Positions 20,267-31,900 of a stretch of 64,000 nt of DNA are shown piece by piece. This DNA comes from Sporothrix humicola. Lineage: Eukaryota > Ascomycota > Sordariomycetes > Ophiostomatales > Ophiostomataceae. The notes beneath the pieces are model-generated. The model was not told the origin of the DNA and did no database searches. It worked only from the letters and a program-made list of their open reading frames with translations. The stretch lies in NCBI GenBank assembly GCA_021396245.1, contig WNYE01000001.1, positions 682,001-746,000 on the forward strand, read 5' to 3'. The translations under genes were made by a program, and so were the position numbers. Every line of letters begins with the position of its first letter. Position 1 is the stretch's first letter.

Positions 20267-20857
20267 GGGGCGGTGTTGGGTGAAATGGGATAAAAAAGGT
20301 GGATGTGAAGAGGACGACACTGTACTGATATGCTGCATAATGACGGAAGGATAGTGGACGAGCGTGCATTGTTTTGTTTTGTTTTCTTCTGGTTTTGTTT
20401 CTGGTTTTGTTTCTGGTTTTGTTTCTGGTTTTGTTTCTGGTTTTGTTTCTGTTTTTGTCTTGTTGGCGTTTGTTCTTGTTCCCACATTTGTTTGGAGTTT
20501 TTGTGTCTTGTGCTTTTGATTTAGCGTCGAGCACGGGCAATTGGCGTATAGGACTTGAATATCATGAACAGTCTTAATGAGACGACTTGGGTTGACTGAG
20601 GATGTGATGGGTGGTGATATTGGTGTTAACTGTGTGTTGACGTACAGTGCGTACAGTGTGTGTTGGCGCTAGCACTGGCTGTATCCACTGTACAAGCTCG
20701 CCCAAAACGGCAATCTGCAACCTGTCGTCAGCCTTGCCCCTAAAGCGTCGACACGACAGTCGACTTTACATTTGATTCGATTCAACATCAACATCGACAA
20801 CGACACCAACGTCGACACCAACGAAAGCGTCGGCACCAAAATCGACGCGCCACAAAA
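20267..20857. other. Intergenic CDC11-ALG2 with minisatellite
   Basis: Short tandem gap between two plus-strand genes. It holds the 12-bp minisatellite described separately at 20391-20450. The last 100 bases before ALG2 are rich in CAACATCGACAACGACAC-like sequence, which may be the leader. No gene is seen. Confidence 0.5.
20391..20450. repeat. 12-bp minisatellite, five exact copies
   Basis: Unit GGTTTTGTTTCT is repeated five times without mismatch, flanked by degenerate T/G-rich half units from about 20371 to 20465. It lies about 125 bp downstream of the CDC11 stop, probably in its 3' UTR or terminator region. The 12-nt period keeps frames open and makes spurious Lys/Gln/Asn-repeat ORFs on the minus strand. 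Confidence 0.95.
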
Positions 20858-22465
20858 ATGGCCGGCAAACAGAAAGCAAAGTCGGCAGCGTCATCAGCGG
20901 CTGCCGCCGCTTCGACGGCCGCCAACAAAAAGACCGTCGTCTTTTTCCACCCCGACCTCGGCATTGGCGGCGCCGAACGGCTGGTCGTCGACGCCGCCGT
21001 CGGCCTCCAGAACCGCGGCCACCGCGTCGTCATCTTCACCAGCCACTGCGACCCGTCGCACTGCTTCGACGAGGTGCACCCGGAAAAGGGCGTGCTGGAC
21101 GTGCGCGTGCGGGGCGGGAGTGTCGTACCGGCGTCTGTGCTGGGCCGATTTTCGATCCTGTGTGCCATTGCGCGGCAGGTGCATCTACTGGTGCAGGTGT
21201 GGGCGACGGGCGAGCTGGGGTCGCTGGGTCCGAGTGTTTTCTTTGTGGACCAATTGTCGGCGGGCCTGCCTCTGCTGCGGAGCATTGGAGCGTCGATGAC
21301 GGCGAGCGGAGCGAGGACATCAACGAGCGAAGCAAGGACACAAGAAACACCAATCTTCTTTTACTGCCACTTCCCCGACCTGCTGCTGGCCAAGGGGCGG
21401 CAAAAGTGGTGGAAGCGGGTGTACCGCTTACCGTTTGATACGCTGGAGCAGTGGAGCATGGGCTTCGCGGACGCGGTGGCGGTCAATTCGCGGTTTACAA
21501 AGTCGGTCGTGACGGCGACGTGGCCGAGGCTCGAGAGGAAAGTGAGGGGGCAAAACTCAACGGGGGACGGCTCTGGCGACGACGACGGGCTGCGCGTCGT
21601 CTACCCCTGCATCGACATCAAGCAGGAGGACGCGCTCGAAAAGGAACGCGCCGCCAACAAGGACGAGCCCGTCGATCTGTGGCAGGGGCTGGCGTTTGTG
21701 CTCAGCATCAACCGCTTTGAGCGCAAAAAGGACATTGGCCTGGCCATCCGGGCCTTTGCGGGCTTGGAGCGCTCTGGAAAAGGAAAGGAGAAGCGGCGTT
21801 TGGTTGTGGCCGGCGGCTACGACAACCGCGTGGCAGAAAACGTCGGCTACCACCGCGAGCTCGACGCGCTGGCCACGGAGCTCGGTCTGAGAACGGCAAC
21901 GGCGCGCACAATGGTCACAGCCCTCAGCATTCCGTCCGACATCCAGGTGCTGTTTCTGCTGTCGGTCCCGTCGGCCCTCAAGACGCTGCTGCTGCACAGC
22001 CCCTCGTGCCGTCTGCTTGTGTACACGCCCGCCAACGAACACTTTGGTATCGTCCCGCTCGAGGCCATGCTCGCCGGTCTTCCCGTCCTGGCCTGCAACT
22101 CGGGCGGGCCGACGGAAACGGTCGTCGAGGACGTCACGGGCTGGCTGCGGCCGGCCGACGACGTCCAGGCGTGGACCGACGTCATGGCCAGAGTGCTGCC
22201 GGATACGGGCGTCTCGGGCGCGCTGACTACTGCCCAACGCGCAACGATGGCCGACGCCGGCCGCAAGCGCGTGCGCAGCCAGTTTGCCGACACGCAAATG
22301 GCCGCGCGGTTGGACGGCATTCTGGACGAGATTGTGGACAGCGTGGCCAAGGGGACGACGACGGCGACATCCTCGGCGTCGATGAGCACGATTGTGTTTG
22401 CCCTGCTAGCGTTTGTCGGCTTTTTACTGTCGCTGGCGGTGGCTCTGTTGAAGGCGGTCTTTTAG
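20858..22465 (+). CDS. ALG2: Alpha-1,3/1,6-mannosyltransferase Alg2
   Basis: A 535-aa GT4-family enzyme that adds the second and third mannose (alpha-1,3 and alpha-1,6) to the dolichol-linked Man1GlcNAc2 on the cytosolic face of the ER in N-glycan assembly. The N-terminal domain shows HPDLGIGGAERLVVDAA, the family's Gly-rich start. The C-terminal domain shows the EX7E motif, with Glu394 and Glu402 in NEHFGIVPLEAML, followed by GGPTETV. A hydrophobic C-terminal segment (about residues 510-535) would associate with the ER membrane. Residues 1-25 are a Lys/Ala/Ser-rich addition. Length is near yeast Alg2 (503 aa). There are no introns. The start is the ATG in AAAAATGGCC context. It is tail to tail, 220 bp apart, with a glycosyltransferase-like gene. 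Confidence 0.95.
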   Translation: MAGKQKAKSAASSAAAAASTAANKKTVVFFHPDLGIGGAERLVVDAAVGLQNRGHRVVIFTSHCDPSHCFDEVHPEKGVLDVRVRGGSVVPASVLGRFSILCAIARQVHLLVQVWATGELGSLGPSVFFVDQLSAGLPLLRSIGASMTASGARTSTSEARTQETPIFFYCHFPDLLLAKGRQKWWKRVYRLPFDTLEQWSMGFADAVAVNSRFTKSVVTATWPRLERKVRGQNSTGDGSGDDDGLRVVYPCIDIKQEDALEKERAANKDEPVDLWQGLAFVLSINRFERKKDIGLAIRAFAGLERSGKGKEKRRLVVAGGYDNRVAENVGYHRELDALATELGLRTATARTMVTALSIPSDIQVLFLLSVPSALKTLLLHSPSCRLLVYTPANEHFGIVPLEAMLAGLPVLACNSGGPTETVVEDVTGWLRPADDVQAWTDVMARVLPDTGVSGALTTAQRATMADAGRKRVRSQFADTQMAARLDGILDEIVDSVAKGTTTATSSASMSTIVFALLAFVGFLLSLAVALLKAVF

Positions 22466-22685
22466 GGAGGTGTGATATCCAAAGCATTCAAGTTGTAAGA
22501 TCCAAGATATTCAAAATGTTCTTTGTTGTATTAGATAGAGGCGTCACTGCAACCATTTCAAGATATCGCCAAGGGACAAATAATGATGAAAACAATAATA
22601 ATGCAGATGAAACAGAAACCAGAAGAAAGATCAAACCAAAAGAAGGAAACGCCAGGTCCAAAATGATATACCTTTCCCGTCAAGT

Positions 22686-24572
22686 CTACCACCCACCGCC
22701 GTCACTGCCTGACCCTTCTTCCCAGTCGTGCTCCACGTGCCACGCATCGTCTGTCCGCAGGCCGATCGCGTCCAGATCGCAGCCCCGGTGGCCCCATTTC
22801 TCGGCGTACACTTGCCGCCCGACGGCAATGTGCATCTGCAGACCCGCCTCGAAGCCCTCCGGGTCGCGGTAGAACGGCTCGCCCTGCCCGCCCTGCTGCC
22901 GTGTCTGCCACTCGTTGCGGCTGCCGACCTCGAGCGAGTTGGCGGAGGCGCCCGAGTAGGGCTCGAGAGCGTCCGCTAGCGCCTCGCCGCCGCCGTTCTT
23001 GGCCCGGTGCATTTGCTCGACGACGTACACCAGGTCGGCGTGGATGTTGCTATCAGGCTTGATGCCAGGCTTGCTGTCCGTTTCCGTGTTTGTCGACCGT
23101 CTCATTTGTTGCTTGGTGTTTTTGATCTCTGGCTGCGAGTTGGGTTTCGACTCCCCAGACTCCCCAGACTCCTCAGACTCCGCCTTCAGCGTCGTTTCCG
23201 TCTTCGTCTTCGTCGTCGACTTCTTTCTTCCCCACCCACCCACCGTCGGCGCAACCCCCGGCACGTGGAACAGCGCCGCGAGGTCGTCCAGCACGCCCGC
23301 CACGTCAAAGATGCGCCCAATCTCCGGCAGCAGCATCCCCTGCCAGTACCCGGCCCATTTCAAACGCAGGTACATGTCGCAGTCGCCCGCGTAAAACGAA
23401 ATGTGCGTGTCCCAGCCGCCGACCGCCAAGTAAGCCTGCGTGTTGACGAGCGTGAGCCGGTCGTAGTCGAAAAAGTGCGTGGCCCAGGCGGGGTGGCTTT
23501 CGGATGTAGAGGGGGACGATTTGTCTGTCAAAATCTTGAGAGTGGCCAGAGCGCGGTCGTGGAAACTGCGAGGACCGCCCAGGTACGATCCCCGACCGAA
23601 CCACGGCGAGGGTCCCTCTCCCTCCGCAAACGAGTCCTCCGAGAAAACCACCACGTCCTGGTGCGACCAAAAGTACTGCGGCCAGTTCATCTGCTGCGCC
23701 GTGTACAGATAGAAATTCTGCAGCTGCGCAAACGTGAACAGCGTCGGCGTCTCAATCACATGCACGCCCAGCGTGTCGACAAGCTGCGTATGGTTGAGGA
23801 AGAACGGGTTTTGTAGCGACAGCTTGCCCTGCCGGTTCGACCCCATCGTCCCCGTGTTCTCCACCACGTAAATGTCCCGCGCCGGCCACCCGGCTGCCAT
23901 GTAGCTCGTCACGCACTGGAGTAGGAGCGGCCAGTTGCGTGTGAAGCCGATCAGGAGCGGAGTCCGTGTCTGGGTGTTTTTCTGCGGCGGCAAGATTTTT
24001 TGAACCGCCTCCTTGTCGAGCTTTGACAGCAGCGGGAACGGATCCGAAATCCCGTCACTCTTCCTCCCCTCCTGCTTCCTCTTCTCCTCCTCTCTCGCTT
24101 CGTCCTCCTTCTGCTTCTTCCTCTCCTCGGGCGAGTGTCCCTGCCGGTACGCGGGCTTTGGCGGCGGAACGTACTCGTCGCCGTGCCACGCCACAAACTC
24201 CTGGTGCAGCGGGTCCGCCGCCTCTTTCATCTCTCGGAACGAAGGGTACGTTTCGGATGGGTCGTGGCCGATGGGTTCGTTTTGGAGTAACTCGTCATCT
24301 TGATTTTGTTGCTGGTCCTGTTTTTGCAATGTTCGCCACGGCCATATTGAGGCTGTTGATCGTGGCACGCACTCTCTCAGTGCATCAGATTCGGATCGAA
24401 CGGACGGAGATATCCTCGGTTGGAGGACGTCGCTGTATTGGAGAAACGAAATAAAAAATGTGACGGTGGCCACCACCATCAGCATGTATCCGGGCCGGTG
24501 CCGAACACGCATCACCAATCTCCTGCTGATCACCTCCAGGCGAGAGAGGGGTGCAGCCTTTTCGTTTATCAT
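22686..24572 (-). CDS. Type II membrane glycosyltransferase-like protein (uncharacterised fungal family)
   Basis: A 628-aa single-exon frame starting at ATG 24572. Residues about 27-47 form one transmembrane segment (MLMVVATVTFFISFLQY) after a short basic tail, giving a type II signal-anchor topology as in Golgi/ER glycosyltransferases. The lumenal part begins with a Lys/Glu-rich linker, about residues 140-180. A GT-A-like region starts at about residue 205: LLIGFTRNWPLLLQCVTSY, then DIYVVENTG, then YFWSHQDVVVFSED (possible acidic donor/metal site) and YAGDCDMYLRLKWAGYW. This resembles GT2/nucleotide-sugar transferase families, but I cannot name the substrate. A Thr/Lys/Glu low-complexity insertion lies near residues 450-515. 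The C-terminal EKWGHRGCDLDAIGLRTDDAW block looks conserved. Confidence 0.75.
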   Translation of the reverse strand: MINEKAAPLSRLEVISRRLVMRVRHRPGYMLMVVATVTFFISFLQYSDVLQPRISPSVRSESDALRECVPRSTASIWPWRTLQKQDQQQNQDDELLQNEPIGHDPSETYPSFREMKEAADPLHQEFVAWHGDEYVPPPKPAYRQGHSPEERKKQKEDEAREEEKRKQEGRKSDGISDPFPLLSKLDKEAVQKILPPQKNTQTRTPLLIGFTRNWPLLLQCVTSYMAAGWPARDIYVVENTGTMGSNRQGKLSLQNPFFLNHTQLVDTLGVHVIETPTLFTFAQLQNFYLYTAQQMNWPQYFWSHQDVVVFSEDSFAEGEGPSPWFGRGSYLGGPRSFHDRALATLKILTDKSSPSTSESHPAWATHFFDYDRLTLVNTQAYLAVGGWDTHISFYAGDCDMYLRLKWAGYWQGMLLPEIGRIFDVAGVLDDLAALFHVPGVAPTVGGWGRKKSTTKTKTETTLKAESEESGESGESKPNSQPEIKNTKQQMRRSTNTETDSKPGIKPDSNIHADLVYVVEQMHRAKNGGGEALADALEPYSGASANSLEVGSRNEWQTRQQGGQGEPFYRDPEGFEAGLQMHIAVGRQVYAEKWGHRGCDLDAIGLRTDDAWHVEHDWEEGSGSDGGGW

Positions 24573-25940
24573 TTTGGGCGGGCGTGATGAGGTTGGAGAA
24601 GATGAAATAAAAGATCAGATAACAAAGACAAAGGAAAGGAATGGAAAAGAAAAGTAGAAAAAAGAAGGAGAAGGAGAAAAAGGAAAGACAAAAGATGAAC
24701 GAAAGAAAGAGACAAAACTTAAAAAACAACGAGGGCGTATGGGCGTATGGAATCATGCAGGCCACCTTGTGGTCATGGTCTGAACTCTCTCACTCTCACT
24801 CTCACCACCAATAGGGAGTCTCTGGTTCCTGAACATCGCGCTTTCTGCGTATAAAGACCCCTGATGCTCACGTTTTTTGATAAAAAAAAGTCAGCCCAAG
24901 CCCTGTGCTAGAGAAAAGAAAAACGGCTAGTACGACGTATAAGTTCGGAGTGGAAGCCGCCCACTAGTCAGGGACACCCCTGCATTCATATTTAGCCCTC
25001 CATCTTACGCAAGAAAACGACATTACAACACTGCAAAATTGGCAAGATGAGATGGCAAGTGAGAAACCACGGTCGATGCATCGGTGCGGTGATGCACAGT
25101 CGTCGAAGAATCAGACAAACGACAAACATGGAGTCCCGCGAAAGCAAATACGACTTCGAATTGGGATCCGGTGGAAGACAATTTGGGGATCCGAGAACAA
25201 CAGAATGGGGGAAAGAGGGAAACAGGGGATGCATTGGACGCATTGGACGCATTCAGCTGGCAACAGGAAATAACGCTTACTCGGGAAAGCCCCGTCGAAC
25301 TATCGTGTCTTGGCAAAAGCAATAGGCAATAGCACGCGATTGAGAAGCGAGGCTAACAAGCAGGAGGATGCGCAACAGCAGGCCCAAGAAGAAACTGAAA
25401 AGGAAAAGCTGAAAAGCTCAAAAGAAGATACTGAGAGGCTGAAGGTTGAAGGCTGAAGAACAATACAAGCATGGGTGGTTAAAAAGTGGCAAACACTTTA
25501 GGTCAAAAATTGGAGAATACATCAACGATAAAGAAAGGTGAGTTTGCTTGCATGAAAGAACATTTGTTTGCATTTTTGGAGGCTTGAAATTTCAGGAGAC
25601 TGAAGATATAAACACAAAAAGAGTAATCCGAAAACACCATGCGACAAAAGATGAGAGTCAAAATTGAATATTAGAGAACAAGCAGATTGGCTTGAAAGAG
25701 AAACATGAAATAAATAGAAAAGTACAGTTAAAATAGAGACAAAGGAAATGAAGAAGCGAACTGAAGAACTAAGGGAAAGAGAGACTGAGAAAAAGAAATG
25801 GGAATACATGAGTTAAAAACATATAAGGAATCTTTTTTGAAATGAAAGGGATATACGCAGGCGGATGAAAAGGAAGGAAGGAAGAAAAGAGACAAAGAGA
25901 GGAAAAGAAGAAAAAAAAAGGACGAAAAGGCAAGTCTGGG
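24573..25940. other. Intergenic between the glycosyltransferase-like gene and DCK1
   Basis: The gap contains the promoter of the minus-strand gene ending at 22686 and the 3' flank of the minus-strand DOCK gene. Two strongly purine-rich plus-strand blocks (about 24600-24720 and 25500-25935) mean pyrimidine-rich stretches on the transcribed sense. No gene is supported; frames at 25047-25325 and elsewhere are short and featureless. Confidence 0.5.
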
Positions 25941-28900
25941 TCACTCCTCGTCAACGGCCACCATAATGCCGCTCGCCTTGCTCGACTTCTTGCCCAGCTT
26001 CAGCATGCTCAACCGCTTGCGCACACTGCCCATCTTGGCCACCCCGGGACCGTCCACCTCGTGGACGCCGCCATTGTCGATCGCGCCGCCGGCACTGCTG
26101 CTCATGCTGCGCTTGCGGTCCAGCGACGTCAGCTCGGTGCTCTTGCGCGCCAGCTCCGCCACCCACTCGCTCGCCCCGTTGCTCTTGGGCTTGCTCGTCT
26201 CCGCCGTGTTCGTCCGGCTCACCGGGTTGCTGTGGCTCGCCGTCGTGTAGTTGTTGCTACCACTGCTCCCCGTCTTGCCCCGGGCCGCGCCATTTCCATT
26301 GGTTGTTGCGACGCCATTCTGCACTCCACCCACGATCGTCGTCTCGGTGCTGGCGGTGTACTGCGGCATGGGCGGTGTCTTGTCGCTGTTTTGACGGAAG
26401 AAGCTGCGGCGGTTGGGATTGGCGGCGCCGGCATTCTCTTTACTGCGCGTGCGGCTGTGGTCGCTCGCGGCCGACGAGCCGGCCTCGGCCGTGCCGCCGC
26501 CCAAACTGCTCTTGCGCGACTCGTGGATCGTGCCCTCGCTGTTGGACAGGTGGATGCTGTCGCGCTTGCGGCCTGTGCCGGCACCGCCGCTGCCGCCTCC
26601 ACTACCGCCGAGGAATGATAGGCGTGTGCCGCGGCCCTGGCGCAGAGCGGCAATGGGCTGGACGGCTGACGCTTCCTCGACGACGACACCGCCGTTGGCT
26701 ACGGCCGCACTGCCTCCTGCAACACCGTTGGCGGCGCCGTCCAGCGTGGACGCCACATCAGGTAGTCTTGGAGGAGCAGATTCGGTGGGCGACGTACGCG
26801 GCCACGTCGGTGATGGCGTCAAAGTTTCAACGATAGTCTGAGGGGTGAAAATGGCAATCTCAGGGGCAAACGTTGTCTCAAAGTCTGCAAGGGTTAGTGG
26901 GGGACAAAATATACAAAGGTTGTCAGATGGATACGTACACTGCGTGAGATCGTCGGCATGGCCCGACAGGCTGTCGTTGGACGACCGGACCAGGAGTGCC
27001 AGGCTGCGCTTGATCATCATGGCATGGTCCACCAAAGCCATCTTGATAGCGGTCTCCTGTGGATCGAGCTCGGGAGTATCGTCTTCGTCCTCGTCGAGCT
27101 CGTCGTCTTCATCTTCGTCCTTGTCGGCATCGTCACCGCCAGATTGTTCGCCACGGCGACGGCTTGTTGGGATCAGCTCGCGGTAGCTGACAACACTGCT
27201 TTCCGACGTGGGGTTGACCGAGATGCTGATGGCGTCCAGCAACAGCTGGGCCGTCTCGGGCGAGGTATCGCCCTCGGCAATCTTCTTTTCGACCGTCGTC
27301 ATCTCGGCCGTCTTGCGCAGGATGCGCTCCAGAGCGGCTTCCTTGGCCGACAGGCGGGTCTCGCCCACCGACACAATTTCGCTGCGCCGCAAAATCGTCG
27401 GGAACACCTCGGCCGTCGTGTAGATTGTCTTTTCGACATAGTGTTCCGTCACTGGGCCAGTCGTCTGGCGGCGGAGAGACGTCGAGAACACCTGGGGATG
27501 GGATGACACCAAGTAGTCGCGGATGACCTGCGGGACACGCGCGCGCTGGAAGACATGGTGGCGCAGGTCGCGGTGCGGGCTGATGGCCGAGACCACCAGG
27601 AACTGACCCTCGACAATATCCTCAATCATGTCTTCGGTGGCCGTCGTGCCGGCGCCTGCAATCAGGCCCGAACCGATGCGAGAGCCGTTTGCACCTGGTG
27701 CCGACGGCATGACCACAATCTGCGCTGCCGGGTACTGCTCCTGCATGCGGTCCGTGAAGGCGCTCGTGCGCTCGTTGGGCGAGCCTTCGTAGACGAATTC
27801 CTTGTCGCGCACGCTGGCCGGGAAGCCGAGGCCGCGGAACATGACGCGGAAGTACTTGGGCACCAGCCGGTCGCTCTTGGCAATCGTCTCGTACACGGTG
27901 GCAATGGCGCGCTCGGTGCGGGCGAGCTTGGAAAAGTCGTAAATGTTGGTCTCGTACTGCACCTGCAGCTCCTTGTACGCGGCCAGGGCACTGCTCCACG
28001 CCTCGCCCTCCTCAAAGTGCTTGATCATGTCAAAGTAGATGCGCTCCTTGCGCTCAAAGTGCGACTGCGGCGGGAAGGGCGGGTCGGACAGGGCGGGCGC
28101 CGTGCGCAGCGGGTCCCAGTCGTACAGCTCGGCATGGAGGCGCAGAGCCAGACCAGCCTCGGCGTGGTTGCGTGAGGCGGCCTGCAGCGAGGCCAGCTGG
28201 TGGACGTAGCGAACAAACATCTCCTCCTTTTGCATGTCGCGGAGGAACTCCATGAGCCGCAGACGGTTGATCAGGTGGGAAGCCTCGCCAGAAGCCGAGC
28301 TGCCGCCGTTGGCACTGCCGGCTGCGGTCAGTGCGCCAGCAGCAGCCGAAGAGCCATCGACAGCACCACCACCGTCACCGCCATGGACAGCAACCAGCAG
28401 GTCGAGGAACTCGTCGATAGTGGCAATGAGCTCGCGCAGCGCCGTGTATAACGGCTCATCGGGGACGTCGGCCAAGGCAGTAAATCGGTCGAGTAGCTCA
28501 CCGACAAACAGCTTCTGCAGGATGCTCTCGGTCAGGGGCTTCGTCTTGAAGTAGTGGTCGAGGTAGTCGATGATCTCGGCCTGGATAATGGCCAGGTCCT
28601 CACTCAGCGTCCACTCGCTCACAATCATTGTCTGGAGCACCTCGACGGCCATGCGCCGCAGACCCTCGTGCACGCTGAGACACAACTCAACAATGGGACC
28701 CACCAGCGTCGGCACATACTGGACCTGGTAGCCGCCCATCTTGCTGAGACCATAGCGCTGCTGCTCGTCGGCCGTGGCGTCCCAGCCGATGGCCTCCCAT
28801 GTGCGGCGGAGCAGGTCGGCACCGTGCTCGCGGACATCGCCCGCGATCTTCCAGACCGCACGGCGCTTCTGCTCGGGGAACGTCTCGAGAGCTAGCGACG

Positions 28901-31900
28901 GGCTGCTGACAAGCATCAGGAGCGTCGTGAACATCATCTTCCACAGCTCCGTGTTGAACCCCTCGGCCTCATCCGGGTCGGGCAGGAAGCTTTCCAGGAG
29001 AATCGTGGCTAGATACTGCAGAGTGCGCATGATCGACTTGTGGTGGAAGATGTGTGTGCTCAGCCACGTTGACGGGAAGGCTTCGCCGCGCAGAATGCTC
29101 ATGTGGACACGCAGCGTGTTCTCGAGAATGACGCCGAGGTCGCCGTCGGCCAGTTCCAGCTGCATACCGGCCGGCGAGTTTGAGAGGGCTGACAGGATCG
29201 CCGAGAGCTCAACGAGGGCCTCGTCAAACACTGGCTGCTGCTGTTGGCGCTGCAGCAGCTTCTGCTGTTCCGTAGGCTGTGGCCGTCCATCCAGAGACTC
29301 CTCTGTTCCCGCCTCGGGCAGGGCGACCGGCCTTGACAGGAAGGGATACTGTGTCGGGAAGAGCAGCGACAAACGAGTTCGTGGTGCTTTTGGCGGCGCG
29401 TTGGGACCGGCGGTGGCGGAAGAAGCAGCGGCAACTTCGACAGAGTGTTGGATGGCCAGGTACGACTCGAGGATCTTGGGGACGTAGTCGGGGATCTCGG
29501 GGCCCAGGTGGTCGATCTGACTAGCCAAAATTGAGCAGCAGAGCCGTACCTGCTCCTTCCACTGCTCTGTAACTTCGTCGCTGTGGCCCCAGTGCGGTGC
29601 AATCCAACGGACCGTGTTGGCGCTGAGTGCGGATCTCTGCTCTGGGTGCGAGAAGATGTCAAGGCGCGAGTAGTTGATGATGAGCACAAGCTTGTACAAG
29701 ACGAGCTTGCCCTTGACGTTGGCGCAGGCATCCATAAAGTCAATAGCAATGTGCAGGATCTCTTCGGTCGTGAGCAGGTTGGACAGCTCCGGCAGCCAAG
29801 TGTGAAAGTGCTGGACGGCCAGGGTCTGACTGCCCACCAAGACAGGAGCCGTGTTACGCATCATGGCCTCCAAAGCCTTGAAGATGCTCTGCAGGTGGCG
29901 CGTGAACCCAGGGCTCGAGCTCGTGATGCCGATGCCGGCCTCCTTGACTTTCTGCTGGTCACGGGCGTGCGTGATAAACTTGAGAATGTGGCGGACGACC
30001 TTGAACGTGGCACGGAGTTTGCGCGAGATCTGGGGCTCGGTCGGCTTGGCGAGAAGACGAGTGAAAGACCGGACGAGGCAGGGCGTGGCAAAGGGGTAGT
30101 TGAACTTGTTCTCGGCGTAGTGGTCGACAAGCGGGCCGACGTTGAAGCGGCGGTCGTGGACGATATCGAGAACGCGCACCAGGGCCGTGAACACCAGATC
30201 TTCGTACTCGTCGTTGCCGGCGTAATCCACAAGAATGGCAAACAGCGCGTCGAGCACGTCGCTAAGCAGCTTCACGACTTCGATCTCGGGGACGAAGATG
30301 AGTTGCTGCAGCAAGCCGGGCACGGCATCCTTGGGACCTTCGCGCCACTTAAGGAGACCCAGAACAACGCGGTCTTGTGAGAAGCGCGTGCTACACAGGT
30401 ACGACTCAACACGGAGCGTGGCCAGCGGGCCCGTGACCTCGGCCTGGTCGCCACGGCCCTTGGTGGCCCACGGCAAAGAGAGGTAGCCACCACGGCCAGG
30501 AGGTGAATTGGCAGGCGGCCGAGGCGCCACAGTGTTCTCGTCGACGCGGTACAGCAGCAACGAGTGAGGTCCGTCACGCACAAAGGCAGCCTGGTCCCAC
30601 AGAGGCATATAGGCCACCGCGAACGGCGGGTTGGGCATGTCAGCGACAAACATGACCACATGGGCTGAAGACACATCCTGCGGCACCAGAGACAACCGCA
30701 GAGTCTGTCGCCAGCCCTCGCTACGCTCCGATGCCAAAGACCGCCACGTGCTCAGACCCTCGCCGTTGGAGTAGGGGTGGATACAGTTGTCGATGCGCTC
30801 GCCATTGGCGCGGCGCACTTCGAGTGTGACCTGAAGGTTGTTGCCGTGCATGCCGCTGGGGAGGGCCACGGGGCTTGCGCCATAGCGGGACAGCTGAACC
30901 TGGCGGTTGAGCACGGCGTCCTGCAGTGTGATGTAAATGTCGGAGCGGGGTTTTGTCGGTGCGCCTGAGAAGCCCATTTTGTTGGTCTTGCCAATGCCCG
31001 CAAGTAGGGTTGGTGTGGCACGGATGAGAACGTCGGCGTCCTGGTGGTCAAAAGCGCGGAGGTGCACCTGCACGCGCTCGGCACCTCTCGACTTTTCAAA
31101 CTGGCCCGACTTGCTAAACATGAGCTCCTGGATCAGCGGGTCCCAGTCGTCGCCCGTCTGTTGCTTCTCGGCGGATGCGCCAAAACGGTCGCCGGGCGCC
31201 CAGATGTTGATGACGTGCTCGACCTCGTCGTTTTGCTGCTTCATGATGGCGTTGAGCTTCAGGACACCGACACCCGTCATCCGGTCGGCGGTCATGTGGT
31301 GGCCTGCAGAACCGTCAAACGAGCTCCGGCCGCCGCTCTTAGAGTTGCCGGTGCTCGGTGGCTGCGAGGTGCCGTCGCGGCTCTGTGCGCCTGCTCCTCC
31401 AGTGCCTGGGCGGTCCTCGCCCTGCTCGTTCAGCGAGTCGAGTTTTGTGTTGCCAGATCGAGAGAAGGGTGCTCGCGTGCTCTTGCCGGACCACATCAGG
31501 CTCCTCCGCACCGACTTGTTCCCACTCGACAATGGCGGGCGGTTGCCGTCCTTGGATGCGCCGCTTCCGCTGATGGACATGCCGGCACTGTGGCCGTGCG
31601 AACCAGAGCCCGAACGCGAGCCAGGCTTGCCCGAGTACGGCTGAGCAGCGGCAGATATTTGCTGTGCCGAACGGACGGCCACAACCAAGAAAAGGTCAGA
31701 GTCGAGAGCCGGCGCTTCGCCAATGTCGGCAGACGAGAGGTCGGTGAAGAGTGTGCGCATCGCGAGGCCCTTGGTTAGGTTGTTAATGGAGCCACCGGGC
31801 GGTGTGCTAATGCTAAAGTTCTCGGACAGGCGAACAAGGCTGCCACCAACACGGCCGACAAGGCTAAGCACCAGTGTCGTGTCTTCATTGGATGCGCCAG

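Noticed and set aside
19457..20485. Minus-strand frames with Lys/Gln/Asn or Thr/Lys/Pro/Glu repeats
   Set aside because: The repeated peptide is only the 12-bp minisatellite read in various frames; the rest is antisense to CDC11.
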